Of a DNA stretch of 64,000 nucleotides, positions 11,535 through 22,792 are shown piece after piece (position 1 is the first letter of the stretch; each line of letters begins with the position of its first letter). Source of the DNA: Bedellia somnulentella (lineage: Eukaryota > Arthropoda > Insecta > Lepidoptera > Bedelliidae); the NCBI GenBank assembly GCA_963576735.1, contig OY755182.1, positions 1,240,001-1,304,000 on the forward strand, given 5' to 3'. The translations under genes and the position numbers were made by a program. The notes under the pieces were generated by a model. That model saw only the letters and a program-made list of their open reading frames with translations. It did no database searches and had not been told where the DNA came from.

Positions 11535-11612
11535 TATTTTCCCCACTTAAATCCCAAAAGTGGCGAAATAATTTAAAACTCTGAACTTCTATCTACCCAT
11601 TTTTGGGATATA
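11535..11612 (+). mobile_element. SINE-A 3' fragment, diverged
   Basis: ATTTTCCCCACTTAAATCCC, CAAAAGTGGCG and CCATTTTTGGGATATATAG follow the 3' half of SINE-A. Confidence 0.6.
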
Positions 11613-11889
11613 TAGTCATTAAAAAATAAATACATATATATGTATATACAACTTCTTTACTCATTCCACCACCTAACAAATAACCAGCTATCATGGATGG
11701 TGGACTATAATCAGTAAGCACTACGTGTAATGAAGCGCGGCCAGATACGATTACAGAGACCTTCGCAACCTGCGACCGCCGGGCGCCGGACTACCCTGTA
11801 GTTAGCAGACACTACATTGTATCATTACCGTATTTGCGTTGCTAGTTTCTTTTAGAATAGAATATAAAAACCTTATACACATCTAATGT

Positions 11890-12085
11890 ACATACGTACA
11901 TACATATGCTCACGACTATAAACCCCTAGAAGGGGTAGCCAGAGCTAAGGAATTAAGAATTCCTCAGCCACTTTTGGAAATGTGAGTGGGGGAAAGATGG
12001 TAAAAAGCCCAAATACCGTTAGTCGCCTCTTACTTACACCCATCGGAAGAAATGGGGTAGTGCTATTCTAAGCCGACACTACACA
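11890..12085 (-). mobile_element. SINE-A with 13-bp target duplication
   Basis: Flanked by ACACATCTAATGT at 11877-11889 and 12086-12098. Lacks the middle GATGGGTCTCC block; otherwise canonical. Confidence 0.93.
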
Positions 12086-12677
12086 ACACATCTAATGTTT
12101 GGATGAATAAAGGTTTTCTTTCTTTCTTTCACGTCTTAAGCGAGTCTCGATGACTGATCTAGATAGATTAATATTATATATCACATATATTTTTATGTAT
12201 GGCGGTGATGAGATACTAGTTTAATATGCTTAATCTAAGGAGGGTAGAGCCTCAAAGTAAATGAGGAATAGCATAAATCGATAACTGTCTTTTTTTTCAG
12301 CGCCTAATATATCTCATTAAATATTAAGCAGAAAGAATGTATGCTTTCCAATTTTGGGAACATAGAATTCGATGTAGTTTATTTAGTTTAAAGTTAGTTT
12401 ATTAAAAATCCATCCATTTAAATTGTTTATCATATCATCATAGAATAAATTTACTACTAAATTTACTGTCCTGATATATAGTAAAAATCTTCGTTACATT
12501 CGAGGTAAAACTGTTACATGTCTGCAACATTGTAGCGAACTGAAGAAACTTTGTGCAAATTATATTTATCCTTCATTTATTAATACCAGAGCAACTATAA
12601 GTGTGCAAATTATTTATCTATTCTTTTTTGTATACCGAAGCGCCAATATTAAATAATACAAAAACTTCAACGCTCAC

Positions 12678-12871
12678 CTCCAAATTACAAAAGAAATGTC
12701 CAATCTGCGGATACAGCGTGTTAGGCCCGGCGTGCTCCGCCTTCCTCCGCATGACGGCGCTCATGCCGGCCACGGAGCAGTTGTTGAGCCGCGTCAGCAG
12801 CACGGCGTCCAGCCGGTCGAGATGGCGGGCGAAGTCCCACCACACGGCTTTGCGGGAGAAACCGCCGTCCA
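12678..12871 (-). CDS. futsch: futsch/MAP1 internal exon
   Basis: 194-nt exon encoding DGGFSRKAVWWDFARHLDRL, then DAVLLTRLNNCSVAGMSAVM and YPQIGHFFCNLE. This is the conserved MAP1 segment with RHLDRxDxxLLT. Acceptor AG at 12873-12872 (AACTTGCAG) and donor GTGAGCGTT from 12677. It starts with TG, which completes a Val codon with the last G of the upstream exon (FNML-V-DGGF), and ends in phase 0, matching the exon at 8131. The plus-strand ORFs over this exon are antisense. Confidence 0.96.
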
Positions 12872-13118
12872 CTGCAAGTTATAATATTGATGGAGAACTC
12901 TACTCATTTTACACGCCATATGTCCCTGAAGAGGTGGAATAGGTCTTATAAATATACTTCTGGATATTGTGTGGCATTTTTCGTCACATAGTGGTCAATT
13001 AGATGGTTGGTGATGAGTCTTTAGTCACATCTCGCCCAAAAATTACTTAAGAAGCTCTCTAACCTAAAGTGGTCTCGTGCGACAAAAACGGTAAGAATTG
13101 AGTTAGTGGTACTCTAAG

Positions 13119-13368
13119 TACATACATACATACATATACTCACGGCTATAAATCCCTAGAAAGGGTAGCCAGAGCTATGGAATTAGAAACTCCTCAGCCA
13201 CTTTTGGAAAGTTGAGTGGGGTAAAGATGGTAATAATAAAGGTTATTGGTGATGGGTCTCCAACCGCATCGCCCAAAAATCCCTTAAAAAGCCCCAAGTC
13301 CGTTAGTCGCCTCTTACGTACACCCACCGGAAGAAATGGGGTAGTGCTATTCTAAGCCGACACTACAC
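13119..13368 (-). mobile_element. SINE-A, full length
   Basis: Canonical from CATA repeats and ACTCACGGCTATAAATCCC to TTCTAAGCCGACACTACAC. It lies next to a degraded minus-strand SINE-A stretch at about 12990-13110. Confidence 0.95.
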
Positions 13369-14965
13369 ATCTATTAATAAACTATATTTAATTAAAGATC
13401 AATTATAAATAAACAAGATATTTATTCTTATATTGATAGTTGTATTTCATTTTTTCGAGAAGTAATAATAAAGTGTTATTCTAATCTGGCACATCAGAGC
13501 TAGCCAGACATAACCTTTAAAAACACTACACTAAAAAGCCACATCCCAGAGTTGTGTGTTTTGATGAAAACATTGAAAGTGATCCCGTTTTAATTGAAAA
13601 ACAGATTGAATCGAGATTGTGTTTGCTTTTGGGATACGCGCCGATGGAAGATATTATAAAGTTTTTTTTATATTCGCGACACCAAGCTTTTTATTGTAGT
13701 AAGCTTAGAATAACAACACCCTACCTCTTAACATAGGTGACTAACTAATGCCGGTATATAAAATCCACTTTTGGTGAAGTAAGCTGTGTAGAATAACACA
13801 AACCTTAGAGCACAAAATTTCGACCTGCAAGTGTCGGAAGATGACGAGACTTAGTTACTTACAGTTACGGACAAGACGTAGTGTTTTGAGACTATTTAGA
13901 AAATTGCTGGGCGATGTGGCGGAAGATTTATCTTTTATTTTACTTTATTTTCCCCATTCGTTGTAGTGCCGGGATTAAAATATTGGCTTATAAGCCTTTA
14001 CACGATCAAATATGGAAGAGCGAACCAAATTATATTCATTTGTAATAAATGAAAGCAGGCTATCGATAGTCTTTTTCTTCCCAATAAGAACTCATGATAT
14101 AAGTAACTAGAAAATGCCTTCTATAAAGCTCTTATTATTTGCAACAGCCAATAAACCTTGGCCTCCTAAAAGCTATGAAATATACGTGTTGACCTTCTCC
14201 CAGGGGTCCTCATGTGTTGGCTGAGAGCCAGTCAACCTATTACACTTGATATATACTGAATAAGCTATAAATATTGTGCAAGTCGCGCCCAACTTGAGAT
14301 ACGTTTTCTTAGAAAAAGTTCTTAGATTTACCGGAGATTTTTCTTTAAAGAACGTTCAAGTATTATTTTATACATGAACTATCTTCTTTTCTTTGAGACC
14401 AACTTGAAATATAATGTAGCTTTAAAGTATGTTTAATATTAAATAAAGTATTATATAACGAAGAAACCTGCGCATGTTTCAAACGAAAAAACCCCGATTC
14501 TTTCATAAATAGAATGTTTTAACTTCAGAAGTATATTTATCGTCCCGTTTAATTTCAGAGGGGGTGACATGAGTGATAAAAAAACTCTTAAATATCTGAA
14601 AACTAACCGTTCGGAGTTGGCGCAGACAACTATTTTCATAATTCTTTTAGAAACATGCTCTTTTATTGTTCTCGTTTCGGTCTTCAGTCTTTTTTAATCT
14701 CTCTATTTGATCTAAATGTGTCCTCATCCCTTAGTGACAGTTTCACTTCGTCTCTATAATTATCTTTTACCAAATTAATTTTTAGCTAGGTCAACTGCAG
14801 AAATATAATATAGTTAGTTTTTTTTTATTGCATGTGGTGTAATTATATTTAGTTCATTTGTCACACATTAGATATTATAAAACAATAAAAATGTTTCGTC
14901 TGTCTCGAAAAGGGTTTCACCTAGAATAGGAGGCAGTATAGTATACCAAGATTAAGTAATTTAAG

Positions 14966-15230
14966 TGCCGTGTAGTGCCGGCTTAGAATGTCGCTACCCC
15001 TTTCTACCCACGGGTGTCGTAAGAGGCGACTAAGGGTATTGGGGCTTTTTATTGGATTTTTGGGCGATGCGGTTGGAGACCCATCACCAAAAACCTTTAT
15101 TTTTACCATCTTTTCCCCACTCAACTTCCAAAAGTGGCTGAGGAATTTATAATTCCTTAGCTCTGGCTACCCCTTCTAGGGAAATATATTATATTTCTAT
15201 GGCCGTCAGTATATGTCTATGTATGTATGT
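14966..15230 (+). mobile_element. SINE-A subfamily C with 15-bp target duplication
   Basis: ATTAAGTAATTTAAG occurs at 14951-14965 and 15231-15245, directly outside the element. The 3' part has a small insertion (TTATATTTCTA) before GGCCGTCAGTATATG. Confidence 0.96.
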
Positions 15231-15737
15231 ATTAAGTAATTTAAGCCGTGTACAAACTTTCACAACCCATCAGAATGTAGTAAAGAAAGTAAATAAAAAC
15301 TTTAAAGTGAAGTAAAAGGCATTTGATTTTGCTTCCCCATTCAGGAAATTGTCAAGTAAAAGTTGTAATACATTTTGCTTCAGCATTTCTATTTAGTGGA
15401 CATCCGTATTAGGTTAGCGGATGAATCTCATCAATGTGAGGGATGCAGCAGTAACTTCTTTGGGCATATCTGGCAGGCAGCCAATGTATTGGATTATACA
15501 GCGATGGGTTTAACGTGTAGATTCTGCATAGATTTGTAGAACATTTCAAATTAAAATTTAACGTTCTTGCTAGATATCCCCGATAGTATGGTGGAGGTAA
15601 TACAACTTTTTCTAACACAAAACTAGAACTGACTTATTTAGAATTTATGTTGTATGTAATATATCCAAACGATAAACTAACCTAAGTTACTATACTCAGT
15701 GATAGAATACCCATGATGATATTACAACATCCTTAGT

Positions 15738-15979
15738 CATACATACATATACTCACGGCTATAAATCCCAAGAAGGGGTAGCCAGAGCTAACGAATTAGA
15801 AAATCCTCAGCCACTTTTGGAAATTTGAGTGGGGAAAAGATAGTAAAAATAAAAGTTGTTGGTGATGGGTCTCCAACCGCATTGCCCAAAAATCCCTTAA
15901 AAGCCCCATACCGTTAGTCGCCTCTTACGTACACCCACAGAAATGGGGTAGTGCTATTCTAAACCGACACTACACGGCC
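15738..15979 (-). mobile_element. SINE-A, full length
   Basis: CATACATACATATACTCACG at the left and TTCTAAACCGACACTACACG at the right, with all internal landmarks present. Confidence 0.95.
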
Positions 15980-16595
15980 TAAAAATTTCGACCAACTATC
16001 TAAAAAGTATATTACTCTATAATTTCTTATTCGTAGTATTCCTGAAAGAGCCACGAATTCTTGTATGCCCGCAGGTCCACAACTGAATTACAGCTGCTAA
16101 GGGAATTACTGAGCCCAATATTTACAGCAGAAAACATTTTTTCTTTTTTATTTACGTGCAAATGCTGCTCGTAAGAAAAGGTGTCTAAGCCTGTGGCTTA
16201 AGGGTTTTCTTTGGAAAATATTTGTTGGGTTTTCGGCAATAATATTTAACAATATTGTAGAATTTGTTTTATAAATCATAATATTAGCTTAGCTATTCAA
16301 AGTGGGTATTACACAATGTGTAAGAAAGAGTACAGTAGCTTAATAAGTGTTTGTCAGCTTATCATAGTATGCTTTCACTTCTTAGCGTACTTTTTCTACT
16401 ATTTCGTGCGGAAACCACTTAAACCTTAAATTACATTTAACTTTTTAATTTCAACTATTATATTTGTAGTCATTCTTGTAAATTTTGGATACTTAAATTT
16501 GACAGCTATTGGAAAGCGAAAATTTACTGTGAAATCCCACACGGCTGAGTTTAACTTCGTTTTATAATACTTAATCTATACAAAAGGGCTTTATT

Positions 16596-17810
16596 ATGGC
16601 TATTAGTATATCACGGATCTGCTGTACATCGTTTACTGTGGAAGAGATTGCGGAGGCGAAACTGTTATTATTTGAATCTATCTCCACACCGGCGCGGAAG
16701 ATCACAAGAAGGGGAGGCGGAAAGTTACAACGGGATATCGAGGATATCATCTGTTTATTTAAGGAGACGGACCCGGATCTTACTCCAGTATTTGTGGCTA
16801 GATATTTAAACAAGCTTCCACCCGTAACATTCGATTATCTGGATGCTTCTAGACTGTTAAAAGATATCCTCATAATACGAGACGACATTTCACAGCTAAA
16901 GAAATCATGTGCCACATTAGATAATTTAGCAGAAATTAAAAATGAACTCGAAAATCTGAAAGCGGCGTCTATAGTAAATAATTTTGAGTTTACTGTTAAT
17001 CGAGAGAGACGGACGCACTTATTAAATGATTCCGTGGTAGAGAGTGGTCCAATGGGATTGCTATCTCATTGTCTAAGTCGTAGTGATAAGCCAGAGTCGA
17101 TAACAAGTGATAATAAAAAGCAGTTACAAACGTTACCCGCCGATGACATTTTTCAAAAAAATAATTCGACGGTATCTACGGCACCCGAGGCGGCGGCGGC
17201 GGCGGACGGCGCAATCGAGCCGGCCGCGGCCGAGCGCGTGACGTCACCAGTGACGTTACATGCAACCGGTTCGACCTATGCTGAGCGCGCTCAGCTGACT
17301 AGCGATAGCGCTGTACCGCCTTCGCCACCTCACACTGAGTTTCAAACGATTACAGCACCTAATGTAGGAAACGGTCCAGGCACGTTGACGAATACGAAAA
17401 TAGTATGTTTACAAAATGAACTTAAGGAGGCTGACTGGGTTACAGTACAGAAGAAAAGGAAAAAACGCTATTCGGGAAAGATGGGCTGTGCTAATCATGT
17501 ACAAACCTTCAAAGCGGCGGAAAATAAGGTGCCTATATTCATAGGTAACGTACACAAAGACACTAAGGAACAGGATATTGTGGATTATATACAGGAAAAA
17601 ACGGACGTTACGGTTTCCTTAATTAAACTGAAGCAGAAAAAAGAAAGGGGACACTATGCATTCAAATTATTTGTTCCTAAAATTAAATTACATATGTTTT
17701 TAGATGAAAAGTTATGGCCGAAGGGAATTTTATTTCGTCGATTTATAAATTTCATAGAAATAAGAAGGCGTTCTGAAGAGGCTTGTTCACAACTGCTAAA
17801 TGGACAGTGA
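16596..17810 (+). CDS. LINE ORF1 protein (404 aa)
   Basis: Presumed RNA-binding/chaperone protein of the retrotransposon. The N-terminal ~150 residues are mixed charged. A low-complexity Ala/Pro/Ser-rich middle includes EAAAAADGA. The C-terminal ~110 residues begin with WVTVQKKRKKR, a basic stretch, followed by PIFIGNVHKDTKEQDIVDYI, which looks like an RRM-type fold as in other CR1/Jockey-group ORF1 proteins (inference). No CCHC knuckles are visible. The ATG at 16596 is the first in frame. It ends in TGA overlapping the start of ORF2 by 11 nt. Confidence 0.85.
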   Translation: MAISISRICCTSFTVEEIAEAKLLLFESISTPARKITRRGGGKLQRDIEDIICLFKETDPDLTPVFVARYLNKLPPVTFDYLDASRLLKDILIIRDDISQLKKSCATLDNLAEIKNELENLKAASIVNNFEFTVNRERRTHLLNDSVVESGPMGLLSHCLSRSDKPESITSDNKKQLQTLPADDIFQKNNSTVSTAPEAAAAADGAIEPAAAERVTSPVTLHATGSTYAERAQLTSDSAVPPSPPHTEFQTITAPNVGNGPGTLTNTKIVCLQNELKEADWVTVQKKRKKRYSGKMGCANHVQTFKAAENKVPIFIGNVHKDTKEQDIVDYIQEKTDVTVSLIKLKQKKERGHYAFKLFVPKIKLHMFLDEKLWPKGILFRRFINFIEIRRRSEEACSQLLNGQ

Positions 17811-20628
17811 TAACATTAGGACAGCATCATGTAACACATTTGTTACATTTAATTGTAAGAATGTAAAACGTTCTATCGACGCGATTAAGTCGTTATGTGA
17901 TACCGCCGATATAGTAGCACTACAAGAAACGTGGCTTCTGCCACATGACTTATCATATCTGTCATCGATTCATCAGGACTTCGGCAGTACGGGAACCTCG
18001 GCTGTTGATACATCGGTGGGCATGCTAACTGGCAGACCCTATGGCGGAGTGGCGCTTTTGTGGCGGAAAAGTGTGTTTCAGTGTGTTACCGTAATACCAT
18101 GTGATAATCCCAGAATATGTGCCATTAAAATTGTTTTAAGTGACCAATCGTTTGTTGTGTGCAGTGTATATATGCCCTATGAGAAGCTAGAGCATTTGGT
18201 AGAGTTTACGGACTGTCTCGGTGCGTTGAATGCCATAATTGAAGAAGTCGGAGTCGCGTCTGTCTTTTTGTTGGGGGATTTTAATGCTCATCCGGGTGAG
18301 TTGTTTTATAGTGAACTAATAAACTTTTGTTCTGAACAAAATTGGCGTTGTGGTGATGTTGAGAAGTTGGGCCTTTTTTCTAATAATTATACGTACATTA
18401 GCGATGCACATGGCAGTAGAAGATGGTTGGACCATTGTGTAGTCACAGAGGCTGCTTGGGAATTAGTTACCGAATGTAAAGTGCTTTATGACACATATTG
18501 GTCGGACCATTTTCCTCTTGTCGCTACATGTAAGCTAAATGTGGTAAAAACAACAATCTTGAATAAAAATGTAATTTCAAATAATGTATTATGGGGTAAT
18601 AAAAATGATATTCAAATTGAAAACTACACAAAAATTTGTAATGAACGACTTAAACATTTGGATTTTCCTGAACAATTCACTTCTTGTTGTGTAAATCTAT
18701 GTGAAGTCAGTGATCACAGAACTATTATTGACCAGTTTTATAAGGACTTGATAACTATTTTGTCATTTGCCGCCAGTGAGACCAGTAAAGTAAATTTAAA
18801 TTTAAATCGTCATAAAAAGGCTTTATCTGGTTGGAACAAACATGTGAGCAATGCTCATAGGGAGGCCAAATCAAAATTTCTCCTTTGGGTTTGGTGTGGG
18901 CGACCAAGAAATGGCTATGCCTATAATGAAATGGTGGCCAGTCGTAAAATTTTTAAGGGTAGGCTTAAGTGGTGTCAGAGCCACCAGGATCAGATTCGTT
19001 TGGATATGTTAGCCTCACTTCACTCCAAGGGAGACTTTCGTAGATTCTGGAAGTCCACTGGCGCCATGAATGCGGGATCCGGTCTCCCTGTGAGCATTGA
19101 CGGTATTAATGGTGCTTCTGCTATAGCCAATATTTTTAAGGAACATTTTACCGTTAAGTCGCTCTCCTTAGGTCAGACTGAAGGGATGCTCGGTGCTGGG
19201 AGTGGTCGTGGTTCCGATTTAACTACTCTCGTACAGGCAAGAAGTATTGAACAGTTAATAAACTCAATGGCGAGAGGTAAATCGCCGGGTCATGACAGTC
19301 TCAGCATCGAGCATCTTAAACACGCTGGTAAACATTTACCCAGAGTAATTGCACTGCTTTTTAATATGTGTATTGTTCACTCATACTTGCCTTCTGAGAT
19401 GACGAAGACTATTGTAGTACCCATAGTCAAAAATAAGACGGGTGATTTATCGGATAGGTCAAACTATAGGCCCATCTCATTAGCAACAATAATAGCTAAG
19501 ATATTTGATGGTGTGCTTGATTCTCATCTTAAGAGTTGCTTGAGCCTTCATGATGGTCAGCATGGGTTTAAACGTGGGTTGTCAACAGAAAGTGCGATTT
19601 TGAGTCTTAAGCACACCGTCAAATATTACACTGACAGGCATACACCCGTGTATGCCTGTTTTCTAGACTTGTCCAAGGCATTTGACCTTGTTTCGTATCA
19701 GATTCTATGGAAGAAGCTGGAAGAGGTAGGGCTCCCGGTAGAGTTACTTAATATTTTCAAATTTTGGTATGGGGGCCAGGTTAATCTCGTGAGATGGGCA
19801 GGTGAGTACTCAGAACCGTACAGGATGGAGTGCGGGGTTAGGCAGGGGGGGTTGACCTCGCCCACGCTCTTCAACCTGTACGTGAACGCATTGATCGAGG
19901 AGCTCAGCAGCATGCGTGTCGGATGCCACATTGGCAATGTGTGCGTCAATAATATCAGTTACGCGGACGACATGGTGCTGCTGGCCCCCTCGGTCAGTGC
20001 GCTTCGTAAGTTGCTCCACGTCTGTCAATCTTATGCGGATTCGCATGGCCTTCTATACAATGTGAGTAAGAGTGAATACATGGTCTTCAAAGCTGGCAAA
20101 AAGAGTCCTAAAGTTGTCCCTGTGATCAAGCTGTATGACAGGCCCCTATGCAGGGTTTATCAATTTAAGTACCTCGGTCACTATGTAACAGCTGACCTAA
20201 GAGATGATGTAGACATGGAGAGGGAACGCAGGGCGTTGTCGATTAGAGCGAATATGTTGGCTCGCAGGTTCGCCCGTTGTTCAGTCGACGTTAAAATAAC
20301 GCTCTTTAAAGCCTACTGTACGTCTTTCTACACGGGTAATCTGTGGGTGAAGTACACCAAGAAATCGTACAATGCCTTGCGCATCCAATACAACAACGCC
20401 TTACGGGCGCTGTTGGGGTTGCCGCGCTACTGTAGTGCCTCAGCCATGTTTGCGTATGCAGAAATAGATAGCTTCACTACTATTCTGCGGAAGAAGGCTG
20501 CGTCACTATTGCGCAGGGTGCGTGGCAGCAGCAACGGTGTCCTGAGGGCGATAGCCGATAGTGGGGATTGTCCACTTATCGGCCACTTAATTGAAATAAC
20601 TAAATCCTTAGTAGAATATAAGTACTAA
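17800..20628 (+). CDS. LINE ORF2: endonuclease-reverse transcriptase (942 aa)
   Basis: Nicks target DNA and reverse-transcribes the element RNA. The N-terminal APE-type endonuclease shows LQETW (41-45), GDFNAHPG (159-166) and SDHFPL (235-240). The reverse transcriptase shows GKSPGHDSL, NYRPISLATIIAKIFDGVL, a FLDLSKAFD stretch near 621-629, GVRQGGLTSPTLFNLYV, and the catalytic YADD at 721-724. The C-terminal part continues with KYLGHYVTADLRDDVDMERE. Length and order fit a complete ORF2 without RNase H. ATG at 17800 overlaps the ORF1 stop in a different frame, suggesting termination-reinitiation. All catalytic residues I can check are present. Confidence 0.95.
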   Translation: MDSDNIRTASCNTFVTFNCKNVKRSIDAIKSLCDTADIVALQETWLLPHDLSYLSSIHQDFGSTGTSAVDTSVGMLTGRPYGGVALLWRKSVFQCVTVIPCDNPRICAIKIVLSDQSFVVCSVYMPYEKLEHLVEFTDCLGALNAIIEEVGVASVFLLGDFNAHPGELFYSELINFCSEQNWRCGDVEKLGLFSNNYTYISDAHGSRRWLDHCVVTEAAWELVTECKVLYDTYWSDHFPLVATCKLNVVKTTILNKNVISNNVLWGNKNDIQIENYTKICNERLKHLDFPEQFTSCCVNLCEVSDHRTIIDQFYKDLITILSFAASETSKVNLNLNRHKKALSGWNKHVSNAHREAKSKFLLWVWCGRPRNGYAYNEMVASRKIFKGRLKWCQSHQDQIRLDMLASLHSKGDFRRFWKSTGAMNAGSGLPVSIDGINGASAIANIFKEHFTVKSLSLGQTEGMLGAGSGRGSDLTTLVQARSIEQLINSMARGKSPGHDSLSIEHLKHAGKHLPRVIALLFNMCIVHSYLPSEMTKTIVVPIVKNKTGDLSDRSNYRPISLATIIAKIFDGVLDSHLKSCLSLHDGQHGFKRGLSTESAILSLKHTVKYYTDRHTPVYACFLDLSKAFDLVSYQILWKKLEEVGLPVELLNIFKFWYGGQVNLVRWAGEYSEPYRMECGVRQGGLTSPTLFNLYVNALIEELSSMRVGCHIGNVCVNNISYADDMVLLAPSVSALRKLLHVCQSYADSHGLLYNVSKSEYMVFKAGKKSPKVVPVIKLYDRPLCRVYQFKYLGHYVTADLRDDVDMERERRALSIRANMLARRFARCSVDVKITLFKAYCTSFYTGNLWVKYTKKSYNALRIQYNNALRALLGLPRYCSASAMFAYAEIDSFTTILRKKAASLLRRVRGSSNGVLRAIADSGDCPLIGHLIEITKSLVEYKY

Positions 20629-21384
20629 CACACCTAGTTTTAAGAATACTAACACAATGGATTTAATGCTGTCCGAAAATTAATATTTTTATTTTATTTA
20701 TTTTATTTATTACAAGTGAACTATTCAGGCAGAAATAATCCTTTCAAAGACGCTCCTAATTTCAGAAGATTTTGTACACATCTATCTTTTTGGAGATATA
20801 CAGTGTTGTTTTTAATACGGCATGAGGATGCAGATGAGAGGTGAACTTTAAAACCCTTGAAAATTTAAACCTTCTGCAAACGACAACCTAATTAGAGGGC
20901 TAACAACCTTAACTGGCTTTCTCAAAGGAGAGTTTAATAAAAGCTAGCGTATCCTAGCGCTTGAACCAATAAATAAGATGGGTTCACTTTTAAATCGTAT
21001 CTTAGAAGCATTTTTGGAAGCACACTTTTCTAGGTAATTTACTTTGGAATACTTGTATCTCAGATTTGCACTGGCGACCAGCAGCTGCAAACCTCTTGAG
21101 GATGAGGATGAACATTCATCAACCTTTTCATACACGATTACCTTTTCATATCTCATTATCCTCTCATTAATCTTCTAGTTTCCAAAATCATTGCATATTT
21201 ATTTATTTTCATCTAGCACTACATTCATCAAACTTTTGTGAGACACTCCTTATTCTTCACGCTTCGGAAGCCTTTATTTTTGAGCACGTTCTCTATTCGA
21301 TTTAAATGTCGTTACCGTGGTCTTCCTGCTAACATTACAGATTCACACCCTACTGTTTCAAATAATATTAGTAACAAAACTTAC

Positions 21385-21543
21385 CAAGCATATTAAACCC
21401 GTTGATTCCAAAGAGCGCGGCGTCCCCCTGACCTCCAGGAAATATGTAGAGCGTGGGGTGACTGAATCGTATGTTGCCAACCACGTCACTGGCGACCAGC
21501 AGCTGGTCCAGGGTGGCTGGGACTACGTAGGGCTCTAGGTAGC
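21385..21543 (-). CDS. futsch: futsch/MAP1 internal exon
   Basis: 159-nt exon encoding YLEPYVVPATLDQLLVAS, then DVVGNIRFSHPTLYIFPGGQ and GDAALFGINGFNML. The YxFPGGxGDxAxFxINGFNML segment is a signature of MAP1 proteins. Acceptor AG at 21545-21544 (TGTCCCCAG), donor GTAAGTTTTG from 21384; phase 1 on both sides. This exon is GC-rich against an AT-rich intron. Confidence 0.96.
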
Positions 21544-22397
21544 CTGGGGACAAAGATGGGATTATTAGCAAAAAAGTTCGAGGTTATATTTTTAGGTTCT
21601 GGATTGGATTAGAAGTATTTAAAAATGTCCAAAGTAAATACAACATTGATTCGTGGTGATGTTTATACTAAATTGATGATTATTTAATATAACCTTCCAT
21701 TAACATATATCCTAAAATGGCAAAAAAATACCGTTAGATTCGTCATGGCTCTCTATCCACAAACTAAAGCAACTTCTCGCTATTCTGTATCTTCATAGGT
21801 TTCCTAATCGATCTTGGCCAATATAATTCTACACTATGATTAAACTACGGTTTGGGGGGAGGTTAACATTGCCGCAATTAACAGTACTGGTGTACCATGC
21901 ATAGGGCCTTAGATTTATACAGGTTTAACTTGTAGATGCCGAAAATATTTAAATTTAGTTCAATATAGCTTAATGAGCAAAAGCTTAATGTGTTATTCAG
22001 GCAGAAACATTGAGCTTACCTGTTAATTATCGATAAAATATCAATTTCGGAACCCAAAATGTTAAAGGTCGAAAGTGCAGGTTAGTTATAAGCAACATTG
22101 GACCTTATGAAATAGGAGTTATGGTTGAATATAGGATGCGGAATTACTAGGCTAGCATCGCTGAGAAATAGGTCACCAATCATTGATTTTATGGATTTTA
22201 TTATAAATAGATTATGTTATTAATATCGGGAGTGAAGTAAAATGATAGTTTTCAGTTAATGTAGAACTTATTTTAGTAATAAATAGGGTTAATTGTGTAA
22301 TTGTAGTGCGCGTAGATTAGCAGAACAAATAAAAAATATATAAGTATGATTCGAAATTTACCATGTCATCTACTCAGGTAAAAAAATGGAAAAATTA

Positions 22398-22792
22398 GCT
22401 GTGTAGTGTCGGCATAGAATAGCACTTCCCCATTTCTTCCCTTGGGTGTACGTAAGAGGCGACTAACGGTATTGGGGCTTTTAAGGGATTTTTGGGCGAT
22501 GCAAAAATGAATGAGCATGTATGAAAAGATTGATGGATGTAAACGAAGCCAGAGAGGTTTGCCAGGATCGTACAAGGTGGCGATCGATAGTCTCTGCCTA
22601 CCCCAATGGGAACTAACGGCGTGAGAATATGTATGTATATGTATGTATGGGCGATGCGGTTGGAGACTCATCACCAACAACCTTTATATTACTATCGTTT
22701 CCCCACGCAACTTCCAACAGTGTCTGAGGAATTTCTGATTCCTTAGCTCTGGCTACCCCTTTTAGGGATTCATAGTCGTGAGTATATGTATG
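22398..22792 (+). mobile_element. SINE-A interrupted by an RTE fragment
   Basis: SINE-A from GCTGTGTAGTGTCGG to TAGTCGTGAGTATATGTATG, split at TGGGCGATGC by a 145-bp insertion. An 11-bp repeat TCTACTCAGGT at 22369-22379 and 22792-22802 may be its own target duplication, leaving ~18 extra bases at the 5' end. Confidence 0.92.
22503..22647 (+). mobile_element. 5'-truncated RTE-type LINE end, nested in SINE-A
   Basis: Encodes the last residues of an RTE-type ORF: ACMKRLMDVNEA then CQDRTRWRSIVSAYPNGN and a TAA stop, followed by CGGCGTGAGAATATG and TATG repeats. Flanked by TGGGCGATGC at 22493-22502 and 22648-22657, a 10-bp target duplication made of SINE-A sequence. Confidence 0.93.

Larger units (their letters stand above)
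8132..12677. other. futsch intron (4.5 kb)
   Basis: Phase-0 intron. Contains an RTE tail variant, a 138-bp MITE, several SINE-A copies, a TTAA-flanked MITE, a tRNA-like sequence and a full SINE-T, listed separately. The stretches 8700-8970, 9690-10250 and 12100-12600 show no feature I can name; 12100-12600 is simply AT-rich. Confidence 0.85.
16440..20725 (+). mobile_element. APE-type non-LTR retrotransposon with two intact ORFs
   Basis: Contains ORF1 (16596-17810) and ORF2 (17800-20628), both open, plus a ~95-nt 3' UTR ending in TTTTATTTA-like repeats at about 20705-20725. ORF2 has an AP endonuclease and a reverse transcriptase and no RNase H, which places it in the CR1/Jockey side of the LINEs; it could be Daphne-like, from memory only. 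The 5' boundary is not defined because I found no target-site duplication; 16440 is a guess. The insertion is antisense to futsch within its intron. Confidence 0.85.
12872..21384. other. futsch intron (8.5 kb)
   Basis: Phase-1 intron carrying SINE-A copies and an apparently intact LINE inserted in the opposite orientation to futsch. 13380-14950 has only weak SINE-A-like traces (about 13860-13965); 15250-15737 and 20725-21380 show nothing I can identify with confidence. Confidence 0.85.

Noticed and set aside
12601..12942. Plus-strand ORFs over 12.6-12.9 kb
   Set aside because: Antisense of the conserved futsch exon 12871-12678.
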